A stretch of 64,000 nt of DNA from Enterococcus songbeiensis (GTDB lineage Bacteria > Bacillota > Bacilli > Lactobacillales > Enterococcaceae), in assembly GCF_005405265.1 (NCBI RefSeq), contig NZ_BJDS01000007.1, positions 1 through 64,000 on the forward strand. The letters are read 5' to 3'. The stretch's first letter is position 1. Each line of letters opens with the position of its first letter. Below are positions 15,849 through 25,475 of the stretch, piece after piece. A program made the position numbers and the translations under genes. The notes under the pieces are model-generated. The model was not told the origin of the DNA. It searched no databases and saw only the letters and a program-made list of their open reading frames with translations.

Positions 15849-16054
15849 CTAAAGAAGGATGCACAATGTGCAATTACCCACACGGATTTTACCGAACTGA
15901 TGATTTGGGCGGACAGTGGAAGATTGGCAATAAATCAATAGAAATTACTCAACGCTATCAAGGATACGCCGGAGCGCCTGTTAGTGAGGAATTTCGAAAG
16001 CTAGAAGTCAACTATTGTCCGTGGTGCGGACGGAAATTGGAGGTAGCGGAATGA
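15845..16054 (+). CDS. small zinc-ribbon phage protein
   Basis: 69 residues with CTMC near the N-terminus and CPWCGRKL at the C-terminus, a likely four-cysteine zinc site. Part of a run of overlapping small early genes. Role unknown. Confidence 0.6.
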   Translation: MTKEGCTMCNYPHGFYRTDDLGGQWKIGNKSIEITQRYQGYAGAPVSEEFRKLEVNYCPWCGRKLEVAE

Positions 16055-16437
16055 CTGGACGGCAACAAGTGATTAAAAAATTAAAGAAAAAAATTGACGT
16101 AGAATACGATAGCAGGACAGACATAACAGGCCATTTTAAAAGCGAATATGACCAAGGTTTTTGCGATGGCGCCGACTGGTTTTTCAAACTTGCCGAAAAA
16201 GAAGCCGTCTCTCCCTCTCTCACCGACGATCAGCAGGAAGTACTAGAATGGCTCCAAATATATGCCGATAAGGATAGTGGGGATAAACCCTTTCAGACGA
16301 TTTTCTTTTTGTGGGATTGCATTAAATCCAATAATTTAGGGAACGTTGAGTTATCTGCACTAAGGAAACTAACCAGAGCAGAACAATTCCAAGTCCTCGC
16401 TGCGTTTGCGGAATGGGGAAGCAGGGAGGAAGAGTGA
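16051..16437 (+). CDS. hypothetical phage protein
   Basis: 128 residues from ATG 16051, which overlaps the upstream stop as ATGA and has GGAGG upstream; the longer frame from 16015 would lie inside the previous gene. Soluble and charged (SEYDQGFCDGADWFFKLAE). No family recognised. Confidence 0.5.
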   Translation: MTGRQQVIKKLKKKIDVEYDSRTDITGHFKSEYDQGFCDGADWFFKLAEKEAVSPSLTDDQQEVLEWLQIYADKDSGDKPFQTIFFLWDCIKSNNLGNVELSALRKLTRAEQFQVLAAFAEWGSREEE

Positions 16438-16577
16438 TGAAGGTATTAGATAAGATCAAAGGTGCAATAGTGGAAGTTGCGTTTGTGACAAATAACGGCT
16501 TTGTATATCATCTGATTAATTCAGAGGGAGTCATCTACAGAAGATTCTCAGATGAAATTGAACAGGTAGAAGAGTAA
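16437..16577 (+). CDS. small phage protein
   Basis: 46 residues (MKVLDKIKGAIVEVAF...). The ATG overlaps the previous stop by one base (TGATG) and is preceded by GGGAGGA. Soluble, mixed beta character. Function unknown. Confidence 0.5.
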   Translation: MKVLDKIKGAIVEVAFVTNNGFVYHLINSEGVIYRRFSDEIEQVEE

Positions 16578-16622
16578 TCAATAATTCCGCAATCGTCAGC
16601 GATAGCAAACAGGAGGGGTAAG

Positions 16623-17018
16623 ATGGTACCAAAATTTCGAGCATGGGATAAAAAATACAAAATGATTATGACCGTCAATGAGATTGACTTTGAGAAAAAC
16701 ACAGTTTGGCTTGAAGCAGATCAAGGAGATCACGAAACAAGGCATACACTCACTAGATGTTTCGATGATGTGATATTCATGCAATCCACTGGCCTGAAAG
16801 ACAAGAACGGCGTGGAAGTTTTTCAAGGGGATATCGTAAGATGCACTAGAGGTTGTCCTCATGAGGTGGTTTGGCTACAGGAATATGCTGGAGTGTATAT
16901 TGGTGGAATGCCGGCTTGGTATTTGTCAGGACTGCAAGAAGGCTATGCATGGACTGGTTCAGAAGAAATCATCGGCAGCATCTACACTAATCCCGAACTA
17001 TTGGAGGTCTCCGAATGA
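16623..17018 (+). CDS. YopX-family phage protein
   Basis: 131 residues with the YopX pattern: PKFRAWDK at the start, FMQSTGLKDKNGVEVFQGDIV in the middle and IIGSIYTNPELL near the end. The family is widespread in Firmicute phages and its function is unknown. GGAGGGG precedes ATG 16623. Confidence 0.85.
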   Translation: MVPKFRAWDKKYKMIMTVNEIDFEKNTVWLEADQGDHETRHTLTRCFDDVIFMQSTGLKDKNGVEVFQGDIVRCTRGCPHEVVWLQEYAGVYIGGMPAWYLSGLQEGYAWTGSEEIIGSIYTNPELLEVSE

Positions 17019-17188
17019 TCAACAACGATATAGCAATCGACCGCCTGAAAGATTTAATCCTCACGTCCGTTAATCTGACGGAGTGGCAAAAGGAGCAGAT
17101 TCGGGTAGTGATTAAACTGTTGGGAGGTAATCGGGATGAACAACCGGCACAGACGAGTAGCGCGGCTACAAGCCAAAGAAGACGCTAG
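17015..17188 (+). CDS. small phage protein
   Basis: 57 residues (MINNDIAIDRLKDLILTSVN...). It starts in ATGA overlap with the YopX stop, after GGAGG. A polar, Ser/Ala/Arg-rich tail runs into the next gene, which overlaps by 53 nt in another frame. Function unknown. Confidence 0.5.
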   Translation: MINNDIAIDRLKDLILTSVNLTEWQKEQIRVVIKLLGGNRDEQPAQTSSAATSQRRR

Positions 17189-17324
17189 GATTCTTGAATG
17201 GGGTGCGTTGCAAGCGATAAAAAAGCAACATCCTGACGTGGAAGCCGAGACGTTTTCAGAAGCTATAAAGATCGTGTCTGCTGAGGCGTTGGCGGTAAGT
17301 AACGATTGGTTGGAGGACGAATGA
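17136..17324 (+). CDS. small helical phage protein
   Basis: 62 residues, predicted mostly alpha-helical and Ala/Glu-rich. GGGAGG is 8 nt before ATG 17136. It overlaps both neighbours. Function unknown. Confidence 0.5.
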   Translation: MNNRHRRVARLQAKEDARILEWGALQAIKKQHPDVEAETFSEAIKIVSAEALAVSNDWLEDE

Positions 17325-17644
17325 TGGATATTGAAGAAATCAAGAACGTTGGAAACGAAAGCTATGACAAATGGTTTGAACGTTGGTATTTGAAAGAAGA
17401 CTTGGAAAGCCGCATAAAACAATCAGCACAAAAAGGTTACTCTGGATATCGTATCGAAGTAAAAAACGAGCGAAATGAATATTTGAAACGGCGATTAAGT
17501 GATGATCGAATTATCGAAAAACTGAAAGGCAAATTATCGGGGTTCGATATTCGGAGAGTTGATAATAACAAAGGCATAAAAACTCCTTTTGGCACAATCA
17601 ACAGCCATGAACATTACATCGTTATTGGCTGGAAAAATAAATAA
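17324..17644 (+). CDS. hypothetical phage protein
   Basis: 106 residues from ATG 17324 (or 17321, one codon earlier), both served by GGAGG. The fold looks alpha then beta (FDIRRVDNNKGIKTPFGTINSHEHYIVIGW). Last gene of the early operon before the ArpU-type regulator. Function unknown. Confidence 0.55.
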   Translation: MDIEEIKNVGNESYDKWFERWYLKEDLESRIKQSAQKGYSGYRIEVKNERNEYLKRRLSDDRIIEKLKGKLSGFDIRRVDNNKGIKTPFGTINSHEHYIVIGWKNK

Positions 17645-17724
17645 AAAAAGCCAAGCATCAGCTCGGCAAATGTTATCTAGTCAATAACATTATACCATAT
17701 CAGAAAGGTTAGGTGGCTGGGTTG

Positions 17725-18138
17725 ATGGCTTTATTGCAAGAGGTAGATTTTTATCAAACAAGAGAAAATACAAGAAAAATATTAAAATCATTCCGAAAGT
17801 GGGAGCGGATAGCTGGGCGGTCAGTCATTGATCTGCGATCACCTATTATTACTGACATGCCCAGAAATCCAAGCTACGGTAATAAATCAGAAGATGCACT
17901 TATTCAATTCATGGAGGCTGAGAGGCATAGGGATGACATTATCGCCGCTTTGATGATGTTGCCGCTGAAAAGCCGCCAAATACTTTACTATTCTTATTGT
18001 TATCGAGAAAAACTTTCTAACCTTCAAATCGCCGGCAAGATGGATTATTCCGTTAGACAAATCGAGCGCATGAAATCCGATGCTTTAATCGAGTTTGCAG
18101 AGAGCTACCGAAAAGGAAGATTAATCACATATTGCTAA
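17725..18138 (+). CDS. ArpU-family late transcription regulator
   Basis: 137 residues. The C-terminal sigma-like helix-turn-helix (LSNLQIAGKMDYSVRQIERMK) and overall size fit the ArpU family, which activates phage late transcription. It sits directly before the repeat-bearing late region and terminase. ATG 17725 has AGGTGG 8 nt upstream; an in-frame GTG at 17713 is possible. Confidence 0.8.
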   Translation: MALLQEVDFYQTRENTRKILKSFRKWERIAGRSVIDLRSPIITDMPRNPSYGNKSEDALIQFMEAERHRDDIIAALMMLPLKSRQILYYSYCYREKLSNLQIAGKMDYSVRQIERMKSDALIEFAESYRKGRLITYC

Positions 18139-18479
18139 AAATGGCGGTTTTTTGGCGGAATGACGGCGGTTTTCATAAGTTTTTATAGGGTAAAATAGTA
18201 GTATCAAAAATTGTTTAAAACACCGATTGATCCATCACTAAAACATTCACTTAACAAGTACATCAATCGGTTTTTAATACGGAGAGGTCTTCAAGACTAC
18301 TCACAATAATCTTGAGACACGAAGGGAGGGACATCTCTTCATCGTTAAACTTCTTCTTTCAAAAAGACGGCGAATCTAATTTAGGAGATGAAATGCTCCT
18401 TTAAACGATTGTTCAACGCCGTCTTTTTGTTGTACATAGATTTACAAAACAACACAGATTGCGAGGTGGTGTATTATGG
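18139..18479 (+). promoter_or_regulatory. late control region with activator repeats and two terminator-like hairpins
   Basis: A 341-nt gap holds three GGCGG repeats (TGGCGGTTTT, TGGCGGAA, CGGCGGTTTT; 18142-18177) followed by TAAAAT (about 18190), a plausible ArpU-dependent late promoter. Downstream, ACCGATTGAT pairs with ATCAATCGGT before TTTTT (18220-18276). AAAAAGACGGCG pairs with CGCCGTCTTTTT (about 18374-18429), with an inner AGGAG/CTCCT hairpin. Both would stop transcription before terS unless bypassed. Confidence 0.55.
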
Positions 18480-19232
18480 ATGGCTAGACAACGTAATCCA
18501 ATGCGAGATGAAGCGTTCCGCATTTGGTTGGAATCAAATAAAAAGAAGCCTTTGAAAGATATTGCGGAGGAGTTGGGCGTGGCTGCTTCCACTATTCGAA
18601 AATGGAAATCAGAGGATAAATGGGATAAGGAATCGAAACGGAGCGCTCCAAATGAAAAAGAGCGTTACGATTCCATGCATGGCAACCAGAATGCAAAAAA
18701 CAATCGAGGTGGTGCCCCGCCGAATAATAAAAATTCTGTTAGTCATGGATTATTCGCAAATTGGTTACCAGATGATACACGTCAAATCATTCAAGAACTT
18801 TATACATCGGAACCTAGTGATATTATTTGGAATAACATCATGATTCAGTACACAGCAATCATACGATCGCAGAAGATTATGAATGTTCATAGTGAATTTG
18901 ATCATACAGAAGATGTTGTTAGCGCAGAAGTAAATCCGATGTTTGTTGACCAGGAGACTGGTAAATCTGTTCAAACAAAAATCACTCGTCAGTTTCAATA
19001 TGCATGGGATAAACAAGCCAATTTTCTAAATGCTCAATCAAGGGCTATGGGTACCTTGTCTAATCTAATTAAGCAGTTCTTGGCTATTGCCGATGAACAA
19101 GACGAGCGTAGGAAGAAACTTGACCTCATGGATGCTCAAATCGCCAAACTTAAATCAACTACTAATGATGATTCGAACATCGGTGGCGGAGATATTGTTA
19201 TTGTCGATGCTTGGGGTGATTCTGATGAATAA
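18480..19232 (+). CDS. terS: terminase small subunit
   Basis: 250 residues. The N-terminal helix-turn-helix (LKDIAEELGVAASTIRKWKSEDKW) and the GNQNAKNNRGGAPPNNKNSV linker are hallmarks of SPP1/PBSX-type small terminases, which recognise the pac/cos DNA and recruit the large subunit. ATG 18480 is preferred over the in-frame TTG at 18459; GAGGTGG lies upstream. Confidence 0.88.
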   Translation: MARQRNPMRDEAFRIWLESNKKKPLKDIAEELGVAASTIRKWKSEDKWDKESKRSAPNEKERYDSMHGNQNAKNNRGGAPPNNKNSVSHGLFANWLPDDTRQIIQELYTSEPSDIIWNNIMIQYTAIIRSQKIMNVHSEFDHTEDVVSAEVNPMFVDQETGKSVQTKITRQFQYAWDKQANFLNAQSRAMGTLSNLIKQFLAIADEQDERRKKLDLMDAQIAKLKSTTNDDSNIGGGDIVIVDAWGDSDE

Positions 19233-20538
19233 GATCAACGTTCAAAAAGAAGTAAACCCGCACTTTAAGCCAGTATGGATTAGTAAGAAGCCTTATAACA
19301 TCTTGAGAGGCGGACGGAATAGCTTCAAATCATCTGTCATTGCGCTCAAGCTTGTTTTTATGATGCTCTTATACATTATGACCAAAAGGAAAGCAAACGT
19401 TGTAATCATTCGTAAAGTAGCAAATACGATACGTGATTCAGTGTTTCTAAAGATCCAATGGGCGCTAGGTAAATTCTTTGTTCTAGATCAGTTCTCATGT
19501 ACGGTATCTCCTTTTAAGATCACTCATGGGAAAACAGGGTCAACCTTCTACTTTTATGGCCAAGATGACTTTCAAAAGCTAAAATCAAATGATATCGGGA
19601 ACATCATCGCGGTTTGGGTTGAAGAAGCGGCAGAGTTTAACAGTGCAGAAGAATTTGACCAGATGAAAGCAACCTTTATGCGGCAAAAGCCGATAGATGC
19701 TGATCAAGTCCAATTTTTCTATTCTTACAACCCTCCAAGAAATCCCTATCACTGGATAAATGAATGGGTCAAAGAATTGGAAGGACATAAAGATTATCTT
19801 ATCCATTCATCTAGTTACAAGGATGATGCCTTGGGTTTCGTTACTCAGCAAATGCTTGATGAAATCAATCGTATTAAGGAAAACGACTACGACTATTACT
19901 TGTATCTTTATGAGGGGCTACCTGTTGGATTCCAAGACAATGTTTACAATGTTGAAACGTTCAGAAAAATAAATGATCTTCCAAGCGATGACTATGTCAC
20001 CGCTATTTTTTATTCTCTTGACGGTGGTCATGCTCAATCAGCGACAACAGTCCTTTGCTTAGGATTGACCGCAAAAGGGAAAGTAATCCTGCTAGATACT
20101 TATTACTACTCACCGGCAGGTAAAAGCGTAAAGCTTGCTCCATCTCAGTTATCAATCGAGGTTCATACTTTCATTTCTAAAACGCTGAAAGATAAAAGAT
20201 GGAAGAATGCTCAAGTGGTTAATAGAACAATTGATAGTGCGGAAGCAGCGCTTAGAAACCAATACTATCTGGACTATCAAATAAGATGGCATCCAGTAGC
20301 TAAAAAAGATAAGCAAACAATGACCGACTTTGCAACGAACTTATTCGCGCAAGGTCGTTTTTATTATCTCGATACTGAGAATAATAAGATATTTTACGAG
20401 GAACATAAGCATTACCGCTATAAAGAAGGTACCGCAGATACAGATAACCCAATCGTTATCAAAGAGGATGATCATACCTGTGATGCATTCCAGTATTTTT
20501 GCATTGATAATGCATCCGTTTTAGGAATAGCGGTTTAG
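19225..20538 (+). CDS. terL: terminase large subunit
   Basis: 437 residues. The ATPase Walker A is RGGRNSFKSS (28-37) and Walker B IIAVWVEEAAEF; the C-terminal nuclease domain includes SLDGGHA and DDHTCDAFQY acidic residues. It packages DNA through the portal. ATG 19225 overlaps terS by 8 nt; the longer frame from 19087 lies wholly within terS and is not used. Confidence 0.93.
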   Translation: MNKINVQKEVNPHFKPVWISKKPYNILRGGRNSFKSSVIALKLVFMMLLYIMTKRKANVVIIRKVANTIRDSVFLKIQWALGKFFVLDQFSCTVSPFKITHGKTGSTFYFYGQDDFQKLKSNDIGNIIAVWVEEAAEFNSAEEFDQMKATFMRQKPIDADQVQFFYSYNPPRNPYHWINEWVKELEGHKDYLIHSSSYKDDALGFVTQQMLDEINRIKENDYDYYLYLYEGLPVGFQDNVYNVETFRKINDLPSDDYVTAIFYSLDGGHAQSATTVLCLGLTAKGKVILLDTYYYSPAGKSVKLAPSQLSIEVHTFISKTLKDKRWKNAQVVNRTIDSAEAALRNQYYLDYQIRWHPVAKKDKQTMTDFATNLFAQGRFYYLDTENNKIFYEEHKHYRYKEGTADTDNPIVIKEDDHTCDAFQYFCIDNASVLGIAV

Positions 20539-20550
20539 GGAGGTGAGAAT

Positions 20551-22053
20551 TTGGGCTTTGTACAGTCGATTAAAAATCTATTTCGAAAGGGGGCGACGAA
20601 AATCGGAGCTATGCAGTCTTTAAACAGTATTACGGATCATCCGAAAATCAATGTAGACGAAACGGAGTATCAACGCATTCGCAAATCACTAGATTATTAC
20701 GAAGGCAACTATCCGCTGTTGAATTACAAGAACTCAAATGGCAAAGTATTCAAACGAGAATATTCAACCATCAACATGCTTAAAAAAGTATCAAACCGCT
20801 ATGCCACCGTTGTTTTTAATGAACAATGCGAAATTAATGTGGACGGGAGTGCAGCAGAATATATTAAAAATATTTTCGAACATAATGACTTCAAAAAGAA
20901 TTTCAGCAAGTATTTGGAACCGATGTTTGCATTAGGCGGTTTGGCATGTCGTCCGTATTTTGATGCAAATACAAAGCAAATTGAGTTCAGTTGGGCGTTG
21001 GCTAATGCGTTTTATCCGCTAGAATCCAACTCCAATAATATTAGTGAGTGCGCCATTCCTTTTGCTTCCACACGTTCGGAAGGTGGCAAGACCTATTATT
21101 ACACGTTATTGGAATTCCACGAGTGGCAAAATGGTCAATACGTCATCACGAATGAGCTTTACAAGTCCGAGGAAATCAATCAAGTCGGGAACAAGGTATC
21201 GCTAAAAGAGCTGTATCCCGATTTGGAAGAGCAAGTTACATTCGATGCTTTAAGTCGTCCGCTTTTCGCTTACCTAAAACCATCTGGGTTTAATAATATC
21301 AGTCCTTACAGTTCGTTGGGTTTGGGCGTTTGCGACAATTGCCGTAAGACGCTTGATCGCATTAATCGTGTGTACGATGAGTTTGATCAGGAGATTGAAA
21401 AAGGCAAACGTCGTATCGTCGTTTCTGAATCGTTGCTAAGCGGACGAATGGACGAAAACGGTCAAATCAGACAGTTTTTTGATGATGACGAAACAGTTTT
21501 TCAGGCAATCCCTGGTGCAAACATGGATGATTTATCCGTTAGAGATTTGACTTCTGACATCCGGACGAACGAGTATATCGCCGCTATTAATCATCATCTG
21601 AAAACATTGGAAATGGAAACCAATCTTTCTAGTGGCACCTTCACTTTTGATGGAAAGTCAGTTAAGACAGCGACGGAGATCGTGAGTGAGAACTCACTGA
21701 CGTATCAAACAAGATCCATGCAGATTACTGAGATTGAGAAATTCATCAAAGAATTGGTCGTGTCTGTTTGCGAACTTGGCAAAGCGCTGGATGTGTATTC
21801 CGGAGAGATCCCTAAATATTCGGACATCGCAGTAGATTTCCAAGATGGCGCATTTCAAGACAAAGATGCGCTTGCGGATTACTACCTCAAATTGTTCAAC
21901 GCCAAACTAATTCCGGGTGAAGAAGTCTTGCAGAACTTGCTTGAGTTGCCGGAAAAACAAGCCTTGGCACTTTATAGTAGGGCTAAACGAGATGTAGCTG
22001 ATATCACGACAGGTTTGTTTGCTAATCGCGGCAATCCTCCAGAAGAGGAGTGA
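20551..22053 (+). CDS. portal protein (SPP1 gp6-like)
   Basis: 500 residues, TTG start with GGGAGGTGAG upstream. The position after terL, the length and segments such as YEGNYPLLNY, VSNRYATVVFNEQ and NLSSGTFTFDGKSVKTATEIVSEN are typical of SPP1/PBSX portal proteins. It forms the dodecameric entry channel of the capsid. Confidence 0.9.
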   Translation: MGFVQSIKNLFRKGATKIGAMQSLNSITDHPKINVDETEYQRIRKSLDYYEGNYPLLNYKNSNGKVFKREYSTINMLKKVSNRYATVVFNEQCEINVDGSAAEYIKNIFEHNDFKKNFSKYLEPMFALGGLACRPYFDANTKQIEFSWALANAFYPLESNSNNISECAIPFASTRSEGGKTYYYTLLEFHEWQNGQYVITNELYKSEEINQVGNKVSLKELYPDLEEQVTFDALSRPLFAYLKPSGFNNISPYSSLGLGVCDNCRKTLDRINRVYDEFDQEIEKGKRRIVVSESLLSGRMDENGQIRQFFDDDETVFQAIPGANMDDLSVRDLTSDIRTNEYIAAINHHLKTLEMETNLSSGTFTFDGKSVKTATEIVSENSLTYQTRSMQITEIEKFIKELVVSVCELGKALDVYSGEIPKYSDIAVDFQDGAFQDKDALADYYLKLFNAKLIPGEEVLQNLLELPEKQALALYSRAKRDVADITTGLFANRGNPPEEE

Positions 22054-22057
22054 TTGA

Positions 22058-23206
22058 ATGCCTATCACACCTCGCCAATTAGACATCAAAGGCGCATTGA
22101 TCCAAGATGCGTATGAAGCTCTTGAAGAAGAAATCATGAAACAGCTGATTGATCGATTGAATTTTAAAACGGCATCGGAGCTATCAGAAGATACCGTCTT
22201 TCAGTGGCAAATCGAAAAATTGCAACAGCTTGGTTTGCTAGACATGCAGACTATCGAAGAGTTGGTTAAAGAAACTTCTGCTTACTCAAAAAAGATTTTG
22301 CAAGAAATCATCTTGGATGACGGCTATGAAATCGGGCAGGAAGCTAATCAAGAGTTTGCCAATCTGATGGATACTGATGTCAAAAGCTGGAGCAACCTTG
22401 ATGCGATTTTAAATCAGTATTTTGATAGTCAATGGCTCGATTTTGATAATCACGTCAATCAAACGTTAATTACCACCAATTTTGGCGATAGTTGGATTGC
22501 TAAGTCTTATCAGCAAGTCTTAAATGATACGGTGGCTAAAGTAGTTGGTGGTCTGGTAACGCCTGATAAAGCGTTTCGTACAGCGATCTACGATTTGGTA
22601 GACCAAGGCATCACAAGTGGCTTTAAAGACAAGGCAGGGCGTGAATGGTCGCTCGAACGTTATGTTCGCAGTGTGATCACCGCTACTAAAAACCACGTGT
22701 ACAATGATCTGCGTTTGTCGAGATCAAAAGACTACGGCATCGTCACTGCTTTAATGAGTAGCAAATCTGCTGCTCGTGAAGCGTGTGCACTAATACAAGG
22801 TGGATGGGTACTAACTGTGCCAAAAGAACAGGCTCCTGATGAATTCCGTCAGTACCCGTCCATTTACGATTTCGGCTACGGTACAGCTGGAGGAACACAA
22901 GGAATCCATTGCCACCATCGGTTATATCCTGGCATTCCCGGTATTACCAAGAACAACATTCCAAAGCCGCCAACACCGGAGGAAGCCATGAAAAATGCTG
23001 AGATTGTTGCAAAACAGCGTCGTTTGGAAGCATCAATTCGGCAAGCGAAAAAACATCTTAATGCATCTAAGGCGATGGGCGATGATGAAAATGCAGAACA
23101 TTTTTCTAAATTGATTCGTCAACGACAATCCGCTTTAAGGCAATTTATTAGCGACAACAGCAGTCTATTGCATCGTGATTACTCACGAGAACAAGTTTAT
23201 TCGTAA
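22058..23206 (+). CDS. minor capsid protein (phage minor head 2 / gp7-like)
   Basis: 382 residues with a C-terminal segment (SLERYVRSVITATKNHVYNDLRL ... GIHCHHRLYPGIPG) found in phage minor capsid proteins that bind the portal and are ejected or assembled with it. AGAGGAG precedes ATG 22058, four nt after the portal stop. Confidence 0.85.
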   Translation: MPITPRQLDIKGALIQDAYEALEEEIMKQLIDRLNFKTASELSEDTVFQWQIEKLQQLGLLDMQTIEELVKETSAYSKKILQEIILDDGYEIGQEANQEFANLMDTDVKSWSNLDAILNQYFDSQWLDFDNHVNQTLITTNFGDSWIAKSYQQVLNDTVAKVVGGLVTPDKAFRTAIYDLVDQGITSGFKDKAGREWSLERYVRSVITATKNHVYNDLRLSRSKDYGIVTALMSSKSAAREACALIQGGWVLTVPKEQAPDEFRQYPSIYDFGYGTAGGTQGIHCHHRLYPGIPGITKNNIPKPPTPEEAMKNAEIVAKQRRLEASIRQAKKHLNASKAMGDDENAEHFSKLIRQRQSALRQFISDNSSLLHRDYSREQVYS

Positions 23207-23216
23207 GGAGGAAGAA

Positions 23217-23438
23217 ATGGATTTTAAAGAATTGAAACGCAAAAAAGAGCGTGGTGTTAGCAATGAAGAGTTTATGGATAAATCGAAAGAATTCTTCAAA
23301 GATGCTGACAGCATTATAGTTGTAGGCATGGATAAAGATGGTTTTATCAACACCTTTTACACTCAACTAAGTTCAACACAGGTTATCGGCATGGTTGAGA
23401 TTGCAAAACAACAATTGATTCAAGAAACGGAGGTGTAA
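23217..23438 (+). CDS. small phage protein
   Basis: 73 residues from ATG 23217 (AAGGAGG upstream). An alpha/beta protein with a hydrophobic strand SIIVVGMDKDG. Located in the head operon; function unknown. Confidence 0.6.
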   Translation: MDFKELKRKKERGVSNEEFMDKSKEFFKDADSIIVVGMDKDGFINTFYTQLSSTQVIGMVEIAKQQLIQETEV

Positions 23439-23443
23439 ATTAA

Positions 23444-23626
23444 ATGGAATTAATCGTATTCACAAATAATGGACAGACCTATCATTTCAAAGGTGTGGAA
23501 AATTTTAGACCAACCACAACAGGTTTCAGTTTCGATTATATCGGGGTTGCTACAGGCGTGAAACGCTCGGCTATGTTTAATAATACTTCTACTGCAGGTT
23601 ATGCATTGAGAGAAACAGAAGTCTAG
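23444..23626 (+). CDS. small phage protein, beta-rich
   Basis: 60 residues (MELIVFTNNGQTYHFKGVEN...). GGAGG upstream of ATG 23444. Its stop codon lies within the stem of the following terminator. Function unknown. Confidence 0.6.
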   Translation: MELIVFTNNGQTYHFKGVENFRPTTTGFSFDYIGVATGVKRSAMFNNTSTAGYALRETEV

Positions 23627-23644
23627 CAGTCGCTAGGCTTTTTA
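23621..23644 (+). terminator. internal terminator before the scaffold gene
   Basis: GTCTAGC (23621-23627) pairs with GCTAGGC (23632-23638), loop AGTC, then TTTTT. It would lower or reset transcription between portal and scaffold/capsid genes. Confidence 0.7.
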
Positions 23645-23733
23645 TTATGCCTTTTTACTGATTGCAGGCGTTAAAGAACAATCAGACTACTAAAGAGATG
23701 GAACCTCGTAAAAACCGTATAGGAGGAAAAACA

Positions 23734-24321
23734 ATGAGTTTTAAAGAGTATCTGATTTCAAACGGTCTTACAGAAGAACAAGCAACCGCAGTCGTTAGTG
23801 GCATGCCTGAGAAAAAATTTTATCTAGCGAGTGAGGAAAAACTTGACGAACGTTTTGACAAGATGAAATCGCAAAAGGAACAACTAGAAGAGCAACTTAC
23901 TGCTAATCAAACAGAGCTGGACACGCTGAAAGAATCGGCAAAAGGCAACGAAGATTTGACGAAGCAACTAGCTGAACTGCAATCTGCTTTTGATAAAACG
24001 AAAGCAGATTCTGAAACGAAACTTGCTGAACAACAGAAAGATTTTGCTATCAAATTGGCGCTTAAAGAAGCGCAGGCGCTTGATGAGGACATTGTCCTTA
24101 CTCAATTAGACAAGGACACGATTAAAGTCGTTGATGGCAAATTACAAGGATTTGATGAACAACTAAAATCCCTACAAGAAAGCAAAGCATTCTTATTTCA
24201 GCAACAAGAACAAAACGAGGATAAACCAACTCCTACGTTTTTCGCTGGGGGAAATCCTCAAGGGCCTTCAGGAAATGATAAAACGTTGGTACAAAAAATA
24301 CAGGAAAGATTAGGTGAATAG
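23734..24321 (+). CDS. capsid scaffolding protein (GP20-like)
   Basis: 195 residues from ATG 23734 (AGGAGG upstream). A long coiled-coil (about 40-115, rich in Glu/Lys/Gln) and position directly before the capsid gene identify the scaffold, which guides procapsid assembly and then leaves. Confidence 0.85.
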   Translation: MSFKEYLISNGLTEEQATAVVSGMPEKKFYLASEEKLDERFDKMKSQKEQLEEQLTANQTELDTLKESAKGNEDLTKQLAELQSAFDKTKADSETKLAEQQKDFAIKLALKEAQALDEDIVLTQLDKDTIKVVDGKLQGFDEQLKSLQESKAFLFQQQEQNEDKPTPTFFAGGNPQGPSGNDKTLVQKIQERLGE

Positions 24322-24323
24322 AT

Positions 24324-25184
24324 ATGCCATTAGTATTAGATAGCAAAGATTTAGCAACTATTGATAAAGAATTCCGCACTGATTCCCAAGTGTGGGACGT
24401 ATTAACTCAAGGAGCAAAAAGCATTACGGCTGCCGACTTTGTTGGAGCGAATGAAGTTCGAATTAACAAAATGAGCGGTTTTGTTGAAGCAACGCAATAC
24501 AAACGTAATCAGGATAACGCTAGAAATGCAGTTAGCATAGAGAAAGAAACGATTAAACTTACTCACGAAGACTGGTTTGCGTATGATGTAGATCAATTGG
24601 ATCAATCGGAAAGTGCAGCTTTGACTATTAACAATATCGTTACTGAACACAAACGGTTGATCACTGTTCCACATCGTGACAAGGTAGCTATTCAAGTTAT
24701 GTATGATGGCGCCGGTAACAAAGTTAACGAAACGTTGACGACAGCTAATATCCTTGCCGCATATGATGCCGCAGAAGAATATATGACTGATAACGAAGTT
24801 CCTGGCGGATATGTAATGTTCGTTTCTGCTGCTACGTATCGTTTGTTGAAAAATGCAGAAGGTGTCAGCAAGACTTTCTCCACAAATCAAATGCAGATCA
24901 ACGGAATCAATCGTACTGTTGCTCAAATTGATGGTGGAGTGCCGATCATCAAAGTCGCTAAAGATCGCATGTCGGGTTTGACAATCCTAGATACAGTGAA
25001 CTTTATCATCACACCATTAACAGCGATTGCTCCTATCGTTAAATTTGGTACTGTTGACACCGTCCCAGCTAGCCAAGACCGTAACGGTTACCGTGACACA
25101 ATCAAAGGATTGGATTACTACGATGCGATTGTATTTGATAACGCGAAAAAAGCGATTTATGTTTCGTACGTCCCAAAAGCGTAG
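24324..25184 (+). CDS. major capsid protein
   Basis: 286 residues of the phage major head type ([24 protein letters not shown] start). AGGTGA precedes ATG 24324. Its last codons GTC CCA AAA GCG TAG contain the heptamer CCCAAAA in the right phase for -1 slippage, which would add an Ig-like domain encoded by the overlapping downstream frame. Confidence 0.88.
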   Translation: MPLVLDSKDLATIDKEFRTDSQVWDVLTQGAKSITAADFVGANEVRINKMSGFVEATQYKRNQDNARNAVSIEKETIKLTHEDWFAYDVDQLDQSESAALTINNIVTEHKRLITVPHRDKVAIQVMYDGAGNKVNETLTTANILAAYDAAEEYMTDNEVPGGYVMFVSAATYRLLKNAEGVSKTFSTNQMQINGINRTVAQIDGGVPIIKVAKDRMSGLTILDTVNFIITPLTAIAPIVKFGTVDTVPASQDRNGYRDTIKGLDYYDAIVFDNAKKAIYVSYVPKA

Positions 25185-25447
25185 CCCCATCAGGAGTGAC
25201 GTTGGATCAAACAACGCTATCTCTTGAAGTTGGGGGCACGGCAACGTTAAAAGCAACCGTTTCGCCTGATGATACGTCCGACAAGTCGGTGCAGTTTAGC
25301 TCAAGCGATACGGCGATTGCTACTGTCACGCCAGTGCAAGGCAAGGTGACAGCGGTAGCTGAAGGAACCGCTATTATCACCGCAACAACGGCTAACGGCA
25401 AGACAGCAACGTGCGAAGTGACTGTAGCAGCAACGGGAGGGGCATAG
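25172..25447 (+). CDS. Ig-like (BIG_2) capsid decoration domain, probable -1 frameshift extension
   Basis: From the slippery CCCAAAA (25172-25178) the -1 frame is open for 89 codons to a stop at 25447. It encodes a classic BIG_2 bacterial Ig domain ([20 protein letters not shown]... TAIATVTP... [10 protein letters not shown]). The coding similarity begins upstream of the GTG at 25196 ([10 protein letters not shown]), which favours fusion to the capsid protein and a 374-residue long form. Independent initiation from GTG/TTG after AGGAG (25192-25196) is the alternative. Confidence 0.75.
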   Translation, partial: PKSVAPSGVTLDQTTLSLEVGGTATLKATVSPDDTSDKSVQFSSSDTAIATVTPVQGKVTAVAEGTAIITATTANGKTATCEVTVAATGGA

Positions 25448-25475
25448 CTCCTCCTTTTTGATTGGAGGGAAGACT

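Noticed and set aside
19087..19224. Upstream extension of the large terminase
   Set aside because: It lies entirely within terS, and the family start pattern fits ATG 19225.
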